Positions 1 to 6,699 of a stretch of DNA of 7,944 bases are shown here, piece by piece. This DNA is from Pseudomonadota bacterium. GTDB lineage: Bacteria > Myxococcota > UBA9042 > PHBI01. Each line of letters begins with the position of its first letter. Positions within the stretch are counted from its first letter, which is position 1. The notes beneath the pieces were generated by a model that was not told the DNA's origin, made no database searches, and was given only the letters and a program-made list of their open reading frames with translations. The stretch lies in the NCBI GenBank assembly GCA_005772945.1, contig SXIE01000478.1, positions 1 through 7,944 on the forward strand. Reading direction: 5' to 3'. Both the position numbers and the translations under genes were made by a program.

Positions 1-31
1 AGGCACGTGCGCAGCGCGGACGCCCTGAGCG

Positions 32-1165
32 ATGGCGGGGGTGCGCCGGAGGCGGCTGGCGCGGGGATGGTTGCTACTCCAACTATCTCTGACGGGAGGC
101 GCGGGTGGCGCGGGAACTGGCTGTGATGCGGCGGCGGACGCCGAGCGGCTCGAGCCGCCGTGGCCGGTGGGGGAGTTTCCGGCGCCGAGCGGGCCGATCG
201 CGGTGCTCGAGCTGGAGCCCGAGCCGTCGAACGCGCTGAGGGGGGAGTGGGAGCGGGCCGAGCTCGGGCGGCTCCTCTTCTACGATCCGATCCTGTCGTC
301 CGATCGCGAGACGGCGTGCGCCACGTGTCATGCCGAGATCTGGGGCAGGGGCGACGGACTCGCGGTCTCGATCGGGGTCGGCGGCGGACTCCTCATCGGG
401 CCCGGCCGCGCCGGCCCGAGCGTACTTACGCGCAACGCGCCGACGCTGTGGAACGTGGCCTTCCGGCGGTCGCTCTTCTGGGATGGACGCAGCGCATCCC
501 TGGAGGAGCAGGTGCTCCTGCCGCTCGCGTCGCCGCTCGAGCTGGACCGCGACCCGATCGCATTGATGGACGAGATTGCCGCCATTCCCGAATATGCCAC
601 GCGCTTTGCGCGCGCGTTTCCGAAGGCGACAGGCGATGCGGTGACGCTGGCGCATCTCCAGATGGCGATCGCGGCGTTCGAGCGCACGCTGGTGTCCGAC
701 CAGAGCATCTACGAGGCCTGGCTCGCGGGCGACCGGCGCGCCCTCGGGCCCGAGGTGTTGACCGGGATGCAGGTCTTCGCGGACGCCGGCTGCCCCAGCT
801 GTCACACGCCTCCGACCTTCGACAGCGAGCGCTTCGCGGCGCGCCACGTGGGCGCTGCGGGCGGCGACCGCGGACGCGCGGCGATCAGCGAGGCGCCCGA
901 GGACGAAGGCGCCTTCAAAGTGCCGAGCTTGCGCAACCTCCGCAATACGGGCCCCTACTTCCACGATGGCTCGGTCGCGGACCTGGGCTTGGCCGTGGAC
1001 CACGAGCTCGCCGAATCGGGCGCGGTCGTGACGGGCGACGAACGGCGCGCGCTCGTGGCCTTCCTGACCCAGGCGCTGGTCGATCGCAGCCGGGGCCCCG
1101 CGATCCCGACGGCGGTCCCGAGCGGCCTCCCGGTTCCCGTCGACGGGTTTCGCGTGCTGCGCTGA
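32..1165 (+). CDS. Di-heme cytochrome c peroxidase / MauG-family protein, exported
   Basis: The 377-residue protein has two c-type heme motifs, CATCH (residues 96-100) and CPSCH (254-258), in the two-domain arrangement of bacterial di-heme cytochrome c peroxidases and MauG relatives. Other family landmarks are LGRLLFYDPILS (78-89), RNAPTLWN (134-141), FWDGR (149-153), LEEQ (157-160), VPSLRN (297-302) and PYFHDGS (308-314). Such enzymes work in the periplasm, reducing peroxide or oxidising a partner through high-valent heme. The N-terminus has an Arg-rich stretch, a short hydrophobic segment and a Cys at 31 preceded by Gly-Thr-Gly. This is export with possible lipid attachment, but the lipobox is poor. 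The position where relatives carry the axial Met or Tyr (15 residues after the Phe of FHDG) is Glu325 here. The ATG at 32 is the only upstream start that keeps a signal peptide; no clear Shine-Dalgarno is visible. The family is sure; the substrate is not predictable. Confidence 0.93.
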   Translation: MAGVRRRRLARGWLLLQLSLTGGAGGAGTGCDAAADAERLEPPWPVGEFPAPSGPIAVLELEPEPSNALRGEWERAELGRLLFYDPILSSDRETACATCHAEIWGRGDGLAVSIGVGGGLLIGPGRAGPSVLTRNAPTLWNVAFRRSLFWDGRSASLEEQVLLPLASPLELDRDPIALMDEIAAIPEYATRFARAFPKATGDAVTLAHLQMAIAAFERTLVSDQSIYEAWLAGDRRALGPEVLTGMQVFADAGCPSCHTPPTFDSERFAARHVGAAGGDRGRAAISEAPEDEGAFKVPSLRNLRNTGPYFHDGSVADLGLAVDHELAESGAVVTGDERRALVAFLTQALVDRSRGPAIPTAVPSGLPVPVDGFRVLR

Positions 1166-1171
1166 GCGCCA

Positions 1172-1903
1172 TCAGAAGAAGCGGTAGCCGACCTGCACGT
1201 TCACGGCCGGGGCGTGTACGTACGACGTGAACGTGTCCACGATGTAGGCTTCCGACGCGGCCTCGAACTGATGGACGGCGTTGGGGAAACGGGGCTGGAA
1301 TTGCGCCTCTACGTTGCTATCGGCACCCAGCGTGAAGAGGAAGCCGAGGGAGGCGCGCAGGACCAGGTGATCGTCGAGGAAGAGCCACTCCCAGCCGATC
1401 TCGCCGACGAAGAGGTGCAGCGACGCGGCGGCGTCGAAGGTGCGCTCCGATGAGGACGCGCCGTCGGAGAGCGCGAGGCCGGTGGCGGCCTCGACGAGCT
1501 CCTGGGTCGTCACGCCGCCGCCGAGCCCGCCGAACGTGTAGCCGAGCTCGAAGTAGAAGCCCTCCTTGCGGAACGGGCGCCAGCCGAGCGTCGCGCGCAC
1601 GACGATCGAGTCGCCGATGGTCTGGCGGATGAAGTCGGCGGTGGCTTGGTCGTAGCTGCCGATCTCCTGCTCGAAGGCGTTGATGACGTCGACGTAGCCG
1701 CCGGGCAGATAGCCGACGCCAAGAGTTGCACGTAGGCGCAAGGGTCCCTCGAGCGAGGCGCGCAGGCCGAGCGAGGCCGGAAAGTCGGTGCCGGCATCGA
1801 GCGAGAGGTGCCAGTCGCCGCCCGCATCGTCGGCGTGCGCGGCTGGCGAAGCGGGTGCGAGGAGCGAGAGGGCACAGATCAGCGTGGCGGCGAGTCGGGG
1901 CAT
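1172..1903 (-). CDS. Outer-membrane beta-barrel protein, unknown function
   Basis: This is a 243-residue protein with a clean Sec signal peptide (MPRLAATLICALSLLAPASPAAHA, probable cut after AHA at residue 24). The mature part has alternating amphipathic strands with many Gly and aromatic residues, such as LRLRATLGVGYLPGG, FYFELGYTFGGLGGG and LVLRASLGFLFTLG. It ends in VNVQVGYRFF; a C-terminal Phe after alternating hydrophobics is the BAM recognition signal of outer-membrane barrels. Size suits a barrel of about 8-10 strands. The reading frame stays open upstream to 2134, but the ATG at 1903 was chosen because it starts the signal peptide, has AGGA (1910-1913) six nt upstream, and avoids overlap with the divergent acyl-CoA dehydrogenase. 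It ends 6 nt from the convergent heme protein. No specific family is recognised; porin-like or structural roles are equally possible. Confidence 0.85.
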   Translation of the reverse strand: MPRLAATLICALSLLAPASPAAHADDAGGDWHLSLDAGTDFPASLGLRASLEGPLRLRATLGVGYLPGGYVDVINAFEQEIGSYDQATADFIRQTIGDSIVVRATLGWRPFRKEGFYFELGYTFGGLGGGVTTQELVEAATGLALSDGASSSERTFDAAASLHLFVGEIGWEWLFLDDHLVLRASLGFLFTLGADSNVEAQFQPRFPNAVHQFEAASEAYIVDTFTSYVHAPAVNVQVGYRFF

Positions 1904-2050
1904 GGCGCGTCCTGATGAGATAGCGTCCGTCGCGCGGAGGATAGCCCGGGTCGCGCCAAGACCCAACCGCCGCCGACGCCCGCGCGTTTTCTGATGCGGG
2001 TGGCTGGTCGACGCGGGCGCGCCGCATGTATCCTCCGCCGCGGAGGCACC
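1904..2050. promoter_or_regulatory. Divergent promoter region between the barrel protein and acyl-CoA dehydrogenase genes
   Basis: These 147 bp lie between two divergent starts and must hold both promoters unless either gene is transcribed from further away. On the minus strand, AGGA at 1910-1913 is a normal ribosome binding site for the barrel gene. On the plus strand, TATCCT (2029-2034) resembles a -10 box, but it lies only 16 nt from the ATG and has no good -35, so I do not call it a promoter. The last 20 bases hold the hairpin listed separately. Confidence 0.5.
2032..2046 (+). promoter_or_regulatory. Perfect inverted repeat sequestering the acyl-CoA dehydrogenase ribosome binding site
   Basis: The 15-bp palindrome CCTCCGCCGCGGAGG has CCTCCG (2032-2037) pairing fully with CGGAGG (2041-2046) across a CCG loop. 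The right arm contains GGAGG, the only Shine-Dalgarno candidate for the ATG at 2051 (spacing 4 nt); the left arm contains CCTCC, the anti-Shine-Dalgarno sequence itself. If the transcript starts upstream of 2032, the six-GC-rich-pair stem would hide the ribosome binding site. It could instead be a DNA operator, or a leaderless or short-leader start could remove the left arm. The structure is seen directly; the regulatory role is inferred. Confidence 0.5.
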
Positions 2051-3196
2051 ATGGAGCGCACGCTTTTCTCGGCCGAGCACAACCTGTTTCGCAAATCCTT
2101 CCGCCAGTTCATCGACGCCGAGGTGAAGCCACACCAGAAGGCCTGGATGGACGCCGGGATGGTGTCACGCGCAGCGTGGAAAAAGGCGGGTTCGGCGGGA
2201 TTTCTATGCACGTGGCTGCCCGAGGCGTACGGCGGTCCGGGGGCCGATTTCCTGTGCTCGGTGATCGTCACCGAGGAGCTGGCGATCGCGTATGAAAGTG
2301 GGTTTGCGGCGCCGCTCCATTCGGACATCATCGTGCCCTACATCTTCAGCTACGGCAGCGAGGCGCAGAAGCAGCGCTGGCTCCCGGGGTGCGCGGCGGG
2401 CGAGCTCATCACGGCGCTCGCCATGACCGAGCCGGGGACCGGCAGCGATCTGGCGGCGATCCGGACGACGGCGGTCCGCGACGGCGATACGTATGTCGTC
2501 AATGGCGCCAAGACGTTCATCTCGAACGGACAGCTCTGCGACCTGGTCCTGGTCGCGGTAAAGACGGATCCCGATCCGAAGAACGCTCACCGCGGGATCT
2601 CGCTGCTGGTGGTCGAGGCGACGACGCCGGGGTTCGTCAAGGGCAAGAAGCTCGAGAAGATGGGGATGGCGTCGCAGGACACCAGCGAGATGTTCTTCGA
2701 AGACTGCCGCGTGCCCACCGCGAATCTCCTCAGCGTCGAGGGCGCCGGCTTCATGATGCTCATGCAGAAGCTGCAGCAGGAGCGGCTGATGGTGGCGATC
2801 GGCGCGCAGGCGGTCGCCGAGCAGGTGCTGCGCGACACGATCGCCTACACCAAGGAGCGGACGGCCTTCGGCAAGCCGATCTCGAAGTTCCAGAATTCGC
2901 AATTCGAGTTGGTCGAATGTGCCACCAAATTGCAGATCGGCCGCGCGTTTCTCGACCAGGTCATCGCGCAGCACATCGCGGGCAAGAACCTCGTCACCGA
3001 GTGTTCGATGGCGAAGTGGTGGATCACCGACATGAGCCAGGAGGTCATCGACCGGTGCCTGCAGCTCTTCGGGGGCTACGGCTACATGCTCGAATACACG
3101 GTGGCACGCGCGTTCATGGACGCACGCGTCCAGCGCATTTTCGCGGGCACCAACGAGATCATGAAGGTGATCATCGCGAAGCAGATGGGGCTATGA
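2051..3196 (+). CDS. Acyl-CoA dehydrogenase, long-chain (ACADL) type
   Basis: This 381-residue FAD flavoprotein is expected to carry out the first step of beta-oxidation, making the 2,3-enoyl-CoA in the cytoplasm and passing electrons to ETF. It has full family length with no signal peptide. Visible signatures are MTEPGTGSD (residues 125-133, flavin and substrate contacts), VNGAKTFISNG, RTAFGKPISKFQ in the C-terminal helical domain, and QLFGGYGYMLEY followed by VQRIFAGTNEIMK. The residue used as catalytic base in medium-chain enzymes (YEGT) is Ala365 here; the likely base is Glu244 in LQQERL, as in long-chain and isovaleryl-CoA dehydrogenases. The IMKxIIAKQ tail also fits the long-chain class. 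The ATG at 2051 was chosen over the upstream in-frame ATG at 1994 because GGAGG (2042-2046) precedes it and the family N-terminus starts there. Chain-length preference is not certain from sequence. Confidence 0.95.
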   Translation: MERTLFSAEHNLFRKSFRQFIDAEVKPHQKAWMDAGMVSRAAWKKAGSAGFLCTWLPEAYGGPGADFLCSVIVTEELAIAYESGFAAPLHSDIIVPYIFSYGSEAQKQRWLPGCAAGELITALAMTEPGTGSDLAAIRTTAVRDGDTYVVNGAKTFISNGQLCDLVLVAVKTDPDPKNAHRGISLLVVEATTPGFVKGKKLEKMGMASQDTSEMFFEDCRVPTANLLSVEGAGFMMLMQKLQQERLMVAIGAQAVAEQVLRDTIAYTKERTAFGKPISKFQNSQFELVECATKLQIGRAFLDQVIAQHIAGKNLVTECSMAKWWITDMSQEVIDRCLQLFGGYGYMLEYTVARAFMDARVQRIFAGTNEIMKVIIAKQMGL

Positions 3197-3714
3197 GCAG
3201 GCACCTCGTGTTGGCGCTCGCCGCCTGCTGCGTCGCTTGCAGCACCACGCAAGTGACACGTGTCATTCTCGTGCGACACGCCGAGAAGGCGACCGGCGGC
3301 GGCAAGGATCCCGACCTCAGCGAGGCCGGCCGCGCGCGGGCAGAGCGCCTGGCCCGCATGGCGCACGAGGCAGACGTCGCGGCCGTGTTCGCGACGCAGT
3401 TCAAGCGCACGCAGCAGACGGTCGCGCCAGTGGCCGAGGCGCGCGGCCTGAGCGTCGTCCCGGTCGACGCCGGCGACGCGGCGGGGCTCGTACGCCGGAT
3501 CCTCGCGGACCACGCCGGCAAGGTCGTGCTCGTCGCGGCGCACTCGAACACCGTCCCCGCCATCATCGCGGCGCTAGGCGGGCCCACGATGGCCGAGCTG
3601 GCCGACGACGCGTTCGACGACCTGTTCGTCATCACAACCGACGGCCACGCGCGCGGCCCCGACAGCGCGGGCCACACGGCCGTGGTCCACCTGCGCTACG
3701 ACCGCGCCGACTGA
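3193..3714 (+). CDS. Histidine phosphatase (phosphoglycerate mutase-like) superfamily lipoprotein
   Basis: This 173-residue protein has VILVRHAEK with the phospho-accepting His29 and preceding Arg28, DLSEAGRARAERL (41-53), FKRTQQT (70-76) with Arg72, and AAHSNTVP with the second active-site His117. These are the core elements of the histidine phosphatase superfamily (SixA/PhoE/phosphoglycerate mutase fold); the short length points to a SixA-like minimal domain. A short signal, MSRHLVLALAACCVAC, holds a good lipobox LAAC (Cys12), with Cys16 as an alternative, so it is probably a membrane-anchored periplasmic phosphatase. The start overlaps the acyl-CoA dehydrogenase stop (ATGA at 3193-3196), giving translational coupling; beginning further upstream in the same frame would run antisense-like sequence through the enzyme gene. 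Substrate unknown. The catalytic residues look intact. Confidence 0.9.
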   Translation: MSRHLVLALAACCVACSTTQVTRVILVRHAEKATGGGKDPDLSEAGRARAERLARMAHEADVAAVFATQFKRTQQTVAPVAEARGLSVVPVDAGDAAGLVRRILADHAGKVVLVAAHSNTVPAIIAALGGPTMAELADDAFDDLFVITTDGHARGPDSAGHTAVVHLRYDRAD

Positions 3715-3742
3715 CGCGCTTCCTGACAGACGGAGCCACGCC

Positions 3743-4081
3743 ATGCCCTCTCTCGCGAAGCGCGCAGCGACCGTTCTCCTCGGAATGACTGCATGTTGCC
3801 TCGTTGCGTGCGGCCATACCAAGCCGGACGAATCCGAGGGTGCGCCGCCGCTGCGTGAGCGCGTCAGGCCCGAGCTGGGCTGCACCGAGCGCCCGACGGC
3901 GGACGACGACGAGACGCAGCGGTGCGCCGCGCAAGGCTGCCAGTGGGGGCCCGCGCTGGTCTGCTCGGGGGTCGAGCGGCCGCCTCCACCGAAGCGCCGC
4001 GACGACCCCGATTTGGTGCCGGCGCCGAGCTGCGCGTGCGTGTGCCCAGAGGACATCCGGAACTGCCCGTTGTGGCCCTGA
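3743..4081 (+). CDS. Small cysteine-rich lipoprotein, unknown function
   Basis: This is a 112-residue protein with a strong lipoprotein signal: basic start, hydrophobic core, lipobox LVAC with Cys23. The mature part is hydrophilic, with eight further cysteines at 47, 61, 66, 74, 97, 99, 101 and 108. They form two groups: C-x13-C-x4-C-x7-C with QGCQW, then CACVCP and a final CP. A basic/proline linker (RPPPPKRRDD, 79-88) separates them. The pattern suggests a disulfide-bonded mini-domain typical of myxobacterial secreted proteins. GGAG (3732-3735) lies 7 nt before the ATG. It follows the phosphatase gene by 28 nt on the same strand, so it is probably the last gene of the same operon. I do not recognise a family. 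A metal-binding role for CxCxC is possible but unsupported. Confidence 0.8.
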   Translation: MPSLAKRAATVLLGMTACCLVACGHTKPDESEGAPPLRERVRPELGCTERPTADDDETQRCAAQGCQWGPALVCSGVERPPPPKRRDDPDLVPAPSCACVCPEDIRNCPLWP

Positions 4082-4096
4082 CGGCGCTGTGCGCCG
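4082..4096. terminator. Candidate bidirectional hairpin between convergent genes
   Basis: CGGCGC (4082-4087) and GCGCCG (4091-4096) form a perfect 6-bp stem over a TGT loop, immediately after the stop of the small lipoprotein and within the 30-bp convergent gap. There is no T-tract on either side, so it is not a canonical intrinsic terminator; in a GC-rich genome it may still help, or it may be chance. Confidence 0.3.
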
Positions 4097-4111
4097 GGGC
4101 TCATGGGACGT

Positions 4112-6376
4112 TCAGGGGCTCGCCGGCGCGACCGCGGGCGTCAGGTACCGCGCCCGCAACGCGTCGAGAGTGACCCCGGTCTGGAGCGCGTATTGCGCGA
4201 TGCGCGCGCCGATATAGACGTACGCCGGTACGTCATCGCCGAAGAGCGTCGACGGCTCGGTGCTGGGATGGTCACGCCCGTCCGTCGCGATCATGCGCTC
4301 GGTCTGCGCCTTCATCTCGGCGCTGACGAGCGGACCGAGGCGCGCGACGTACCGGTCGAAGACGCGCCGCATCGTCTCGAACGTGTACGGGGTGCTCGGT
4401 TGCTTCGCGAGCACGCGCTCCATCGCCGCGGCCTGGATGAGGTTCGCGGCGAGCTCTTCGCGCCACGGGTGATCGACGTGCGTTCCGGTGTGCATACGCG
4501 CGGCGTGGGCCATCTCGTGTGGAAGATAGACGTCGAGCATGAGCTCCATCTCGGCGAGTTGGTCCGCGCGTGACGCGGGCCGGATGACCTCGCGGTTGAG
4601 GACGAGGCCGCGCGCGATCATCGCGTAGGCATTCTGGTAGCGGACGATGGCGCCGCTGGCTTGGTCGCCGTGGGTCGAAAAGCCGACCAGCTCGGGGTCG
4701 CGGCGTTCGAGCGTCGGACTGAAGGAGGCGTCGCCGAGTAGCTCGCGCATGACGTCGCGCGCCGCGACGAACACCCGGGCGGCGTGGCGATCGATGTCCT
4801 CGGCGGTGTGGTCGTGCTGGGGCAGGCGGTGCCATGCGAGCGGCGCGATCGGGGGCTCGTCGGCGCGCGTGACGCGGACGTCGACGTAGAGTTCGTCCTG
4901 CGACGGCAGCGGTGGCAGCGTGCGAACGACGGTCGCGCCGGGCGCGATCGTGCCGAAAAATAGCGTCGCCGCGGTGGCCGGGGGGTGGTGTGGATCGGTG
5001 ATCGCGAGCGACGCGCGGACCTCGTACGCGGCGCCCGGCCCCGTGTTGCGAATCCGCAGCTCGATGCGACGTTCGGCGGCCGTGGTCGCCGCCATCGCCG
5101 GCGCGAGCGTCGCCGTGAGCTCGGACCAGGGAGCGCCTGCGATGGGCGGCGGTTGCCAGACGATCGGCTCGGCTCCGATCACGACCGACTGTGCCGGCCA
5201 GGCGGACGCCGGCAGCGATCGGAGGACGCCGCGGCGCTCGACGACGAGCGCGTGCCGCGCGGCAAAACCGGCGGCGATGACGCGCCGTTCGACTGGCATG
5301 CTCGCGACGCGCTCGGGTGGGACTGCACGGACGTTCCATACGTTCGCGCGGCCCGACTCGCGGCTCAGAAGCGCGGTCCCGTCCGCCGAAAACGCGGCCT
5401 CCTCGACGCTCGCGAGGTCGCCGAGGCGCGTGAGTCCGCGCGCGTCGATCGCGTACAAGGTCCCCGAGAACGCGCTTCCTATCGCCACGAGCCGACCGTC
5501 GCGCGAGACGCGGATCTGGTCGGGCGGTGCGAGCTCGGCGGCGATCGGGATCTCGGTCGCCACCAGCAGCGATGGGCTCGGGGTGGCTTTGGAGGCGGCT
5601 CCCGTCGCAGTTTCGGGTGCGCCTTGGGACCCGACGCGGGCCTCGCCCGAAGGAAGCGGCACGCGCCACAGGCTCGGTCGGAGCACCCCGCGGGCAGCGG
5701 TGAGCACCAGGAGGTCACCGGCGTGCGTCGAGGCGATCGCGAGGGCATCGATACGATCACCGGACGCGTGGAACGTGCCGACGGGCGTGACGCTCGGGGA
5801 GGCGCCAGCGCGCGCGATGCGCCACACCGCGACATCGCCGCCTTTATCGCCGCACAGCGCGAGGGTCCCGTCGTCGGCCAGCGCGAGCGACGTGACCGTC
5901 GCGGTGATCGGCATCTCGCCGACGAGTTCGATCGGCGGGGAGGCATCCGGGCGGAGCGACCAGAACCGTAGCATGCCGTCGAAATGCCACGTCATGGCGA
6001 CGCTCCCGTCGCCCGAGAGGACGATCGGCGCTTCGACCTCGAGACGGTTGACCGCGCGCACGGCGATCTCGGCGCGCGGGCGCAGCTCGAGACGTGCGTC
6101 GTCCGCGACGATCTCGAACAGCTTCAGGAGGGTGCCGCGCGCGGGCAGAACCAGACTCTCCGCGTGGAGATACCAGCGTCCATCCGCGGAGATAGCGGCG
6201 GCGCCAGGGTCACCGCCGAGCGGCGGCAAGGCGCGCGGCGCGAGTGACGCCGCGAAGGCTGCGTCGTCCGCGAATACGGCGTTCGGTGCCGTCGCGCATC
6301 CCACGGCAAAGGACAGGGTCGATGCCAGGCATAGGCTCGCGCCGAGCGAGCCGAGCAGCGAGGACGCGGTGGGCAT
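4112..6376 (-). CDS. Lipoprotein with WD40-like propeller, CARDB/Ig-like domain and HExxH putative metallopeptidase
   Basis: This is a 754-residue protein. Residues 1-27 are a lipoprotein signal with AVGC at 24-27. Residues about 55-400 show irregular WD40/PQQ-like blades: SGDGSVAMTWHFDGMLRFWS, ADDGTLALCGDKGGDVAVWR, SRDGRLVAIGSAFSGTLYAI and SADGTALLSRESGRANVWNV. Residues about 415-505 look like a CARDB/Ig-type beta domain (ELRIRNTGPGAAYEV). From about 525 the sequence becomes helical and carries HEMAH (620-624) followed by EELAAN (640-645), where Glu641 could be the third zinc ligand of a gluzincin-type active site. Role inferred: an envelope-anchored protease, the propeller serving for binding. 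The ATG has GAGG 4 nt upstream. It is convergent with the preceding operon. The antisense frame is also open over 1.5 kb, but only this strand gives a signal peptide and recognisable domains. Peptidase activity is unproven; the ligand spacing is slightly shorter than in thermolysin-like enzymes. Confidence 0.85.
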   Translation of the reverse strand: MPTASSLLGSLGASLCLASTLSFAVGCATAPNAVFADDAAFAASLAPRALPPLGGDPGAAAISADGRWYLHAESLVLPARGTLLKLFEIVADDARLELRPRAEIAVRAVNRLEVEAPIVLSGDGSVAMTWHFDGMLRFWSLRPDASPPIELVGEMPITATVTSLALADDGTLALCGDKGGDVAVWRIARAGASPSVTPVGTFHASGDRIDALAIASTHAGDLLVLTAARGVLRPSLWRVPLPSGEARVGSQGAPETATGAASKATPSPSLLVATEIPIAAELAPPDQIRVSRDGRLVAIGSAFSGTLYAIDARGLTRLGDLASVEEAAFSADGTALLSRESGRANVWNVRAVPPERVASMPVERRVIAAGFAARHALVVERRGVLRSLPASAWPAQSVVIGAEPIVWQPPPIAGAPWSELTATLAPAMAATTAAERRIELRIRNTGPGAAYEVRASLAITDPHHPPATAATLFFGTIAPGATVVRTLPPLPSQDELYVDVRVTRADEPPIAPLAWHRLPQHDHTAEDIDRHAARVFVAARDVMRELLGDASFSPTLERRDPELVGFSTHGDQASGAIVRYQNAYAMIARGLVLNREVIRPASRADQLAEMELMLDVYLPHEMAHAARMHTGTHVDHPWREELAANLIQAAAMERVLAKQPSTPYTFETMRRVFDRYVARLGPLVSAEMKAQTERMIATDGRDHPSTEPSTLFGDDVPAYVYIGARIAQYALQTGVTLDALRARYLTPAVAPASP

Positions 6377-6410
6377 GGGGCCTCGTATGGTGGGTCCGGC
6401 CGATGGATAT

Positions 6411-6420
6411 CACACGTGTG
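6411..6420. promoter_or_regulatory. Palindrome CACACGTGTG, candidate operator
   Basis: This perfect 10-bp palindrome lies 35-44 bp upstream of the propeller-peptidase start at 6376, where a repressor or activator site would be expected. It does not extend beyond 10 bp. No regulator is encoded nearby, and the role is inferred from position only. Confidence 0.25.
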
Positions 6421-6540
6421 GTGGAGACGTCAGCGGCTGAGCGTCACGAGCCGCCATCCGCGGAGAAGGCCGCGGGCGCCCCGTCGACCGTGAGCGCGCC
6501 GACACCGGCAGCGAGCATGGCGAGAGCAAACGAGCGATGA

Positions 6541-6568
6541 TTGCCAGAACCTCGCGCTGAGGTAGACT
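6541..6568 (+). promoter_or_regulatory. Candidate sigma70-type promoter for the Cys-repeat protein gene
   Basis: TTGCCA (6541-6546, 5 of 6 consensus bases) and TAGACT (6563-6568, 4 of 6) are separated by 16 bp, facing the gene at 6700. The spacer includes a small inverted repeat, CCTC-gcgct-GAGG (6550-6562), which could be an operator. The implied leader is about 125 nt. Chance matches are fairly common, so this is moderate evidence only. Confidence 0.4.
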
Positions 6569-6699
6569 GCCGGCTGGACCCAGCCCCTAGCGCTGCGGCG
6601 GCTCCGTTACGCCAACGCCGCGACGATGCGCGCTTGCCCCGTCCGAGGCGACGCCCGCAGCTCGACCGCCCCACCGACCGGACCCCCGAGGTGTTCACC

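Larger units (their letters stand above)
6377..6699. other. Divergent intergenic spacer with no convincing gene
   Basis: These 323 bp separate two divergent genes. Short open frames exist, for example 6403-6540 (+, 45 codons) and 6444-6518 (-, 24 codons), but neither has a convincing ribosome binding site or protein character. The spacer contains a palindrome at 6411-6420 near the minus-strand gene, a candidate sigma70 promoter at 6541-6568, and a ribosome binding site at 6688-6693. The stretch 6570-6687 is GC-rich and would be a leader of about 120 nt for the plus-strand gene; no riboswitch is recognised. Confidence 0.6.

Noticed and set aside
2..28. Possible last eight codons of an upstream gene (GTCAARTP, stop TGA at 26-28)
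   Set aside because: It would sit 3 nt before the heme-protein start, which is plausible for an operon, but nine codons cannot be told from chance.
1159..1169. GCGCTGAGCGC palindrome over the stop codon of the heme protein, considered as a terminator
   Set aside because: The stem is only 4-5 bp with no T-tract; such short GC palindromes are expected often at this base composition.
1904..2134. 77-codon N-terminal extension of the barrel protein
   Set aside because: It would bury the signal peptide inside the protein and overlap the start of the divergent acyl-CoA dehydrogenase; the ATG at 1903 has its own ribosome binding site.
2389..3192. Upstream extension of the phosphatase frame through the acyl-CoA dehydrogenase gene
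   Set aside because: The sequence before 3193 in this frame is Arg/His/Gly-rich out-of-frame translation; the ATG at 3193 starts a good lipoprotein signal.
4920..6440. A 506-codon open frame on the + strand opposite the propeller-peptidase gene
   Set aside because: It is rich in Arg/Ser/Ala with no domain or signal peptide, as expected for the antisense of a GC-rich gene, whereas the minus strand gives a coherent multidomain lipoprotein.
6444..6518. 24-codon minus-strand frame beginning MLAAGVGALTV
   Set aside because: It looks slightly like a signal peptide, but it is short, has no clear ribosome binding site and ends without a mature domain.
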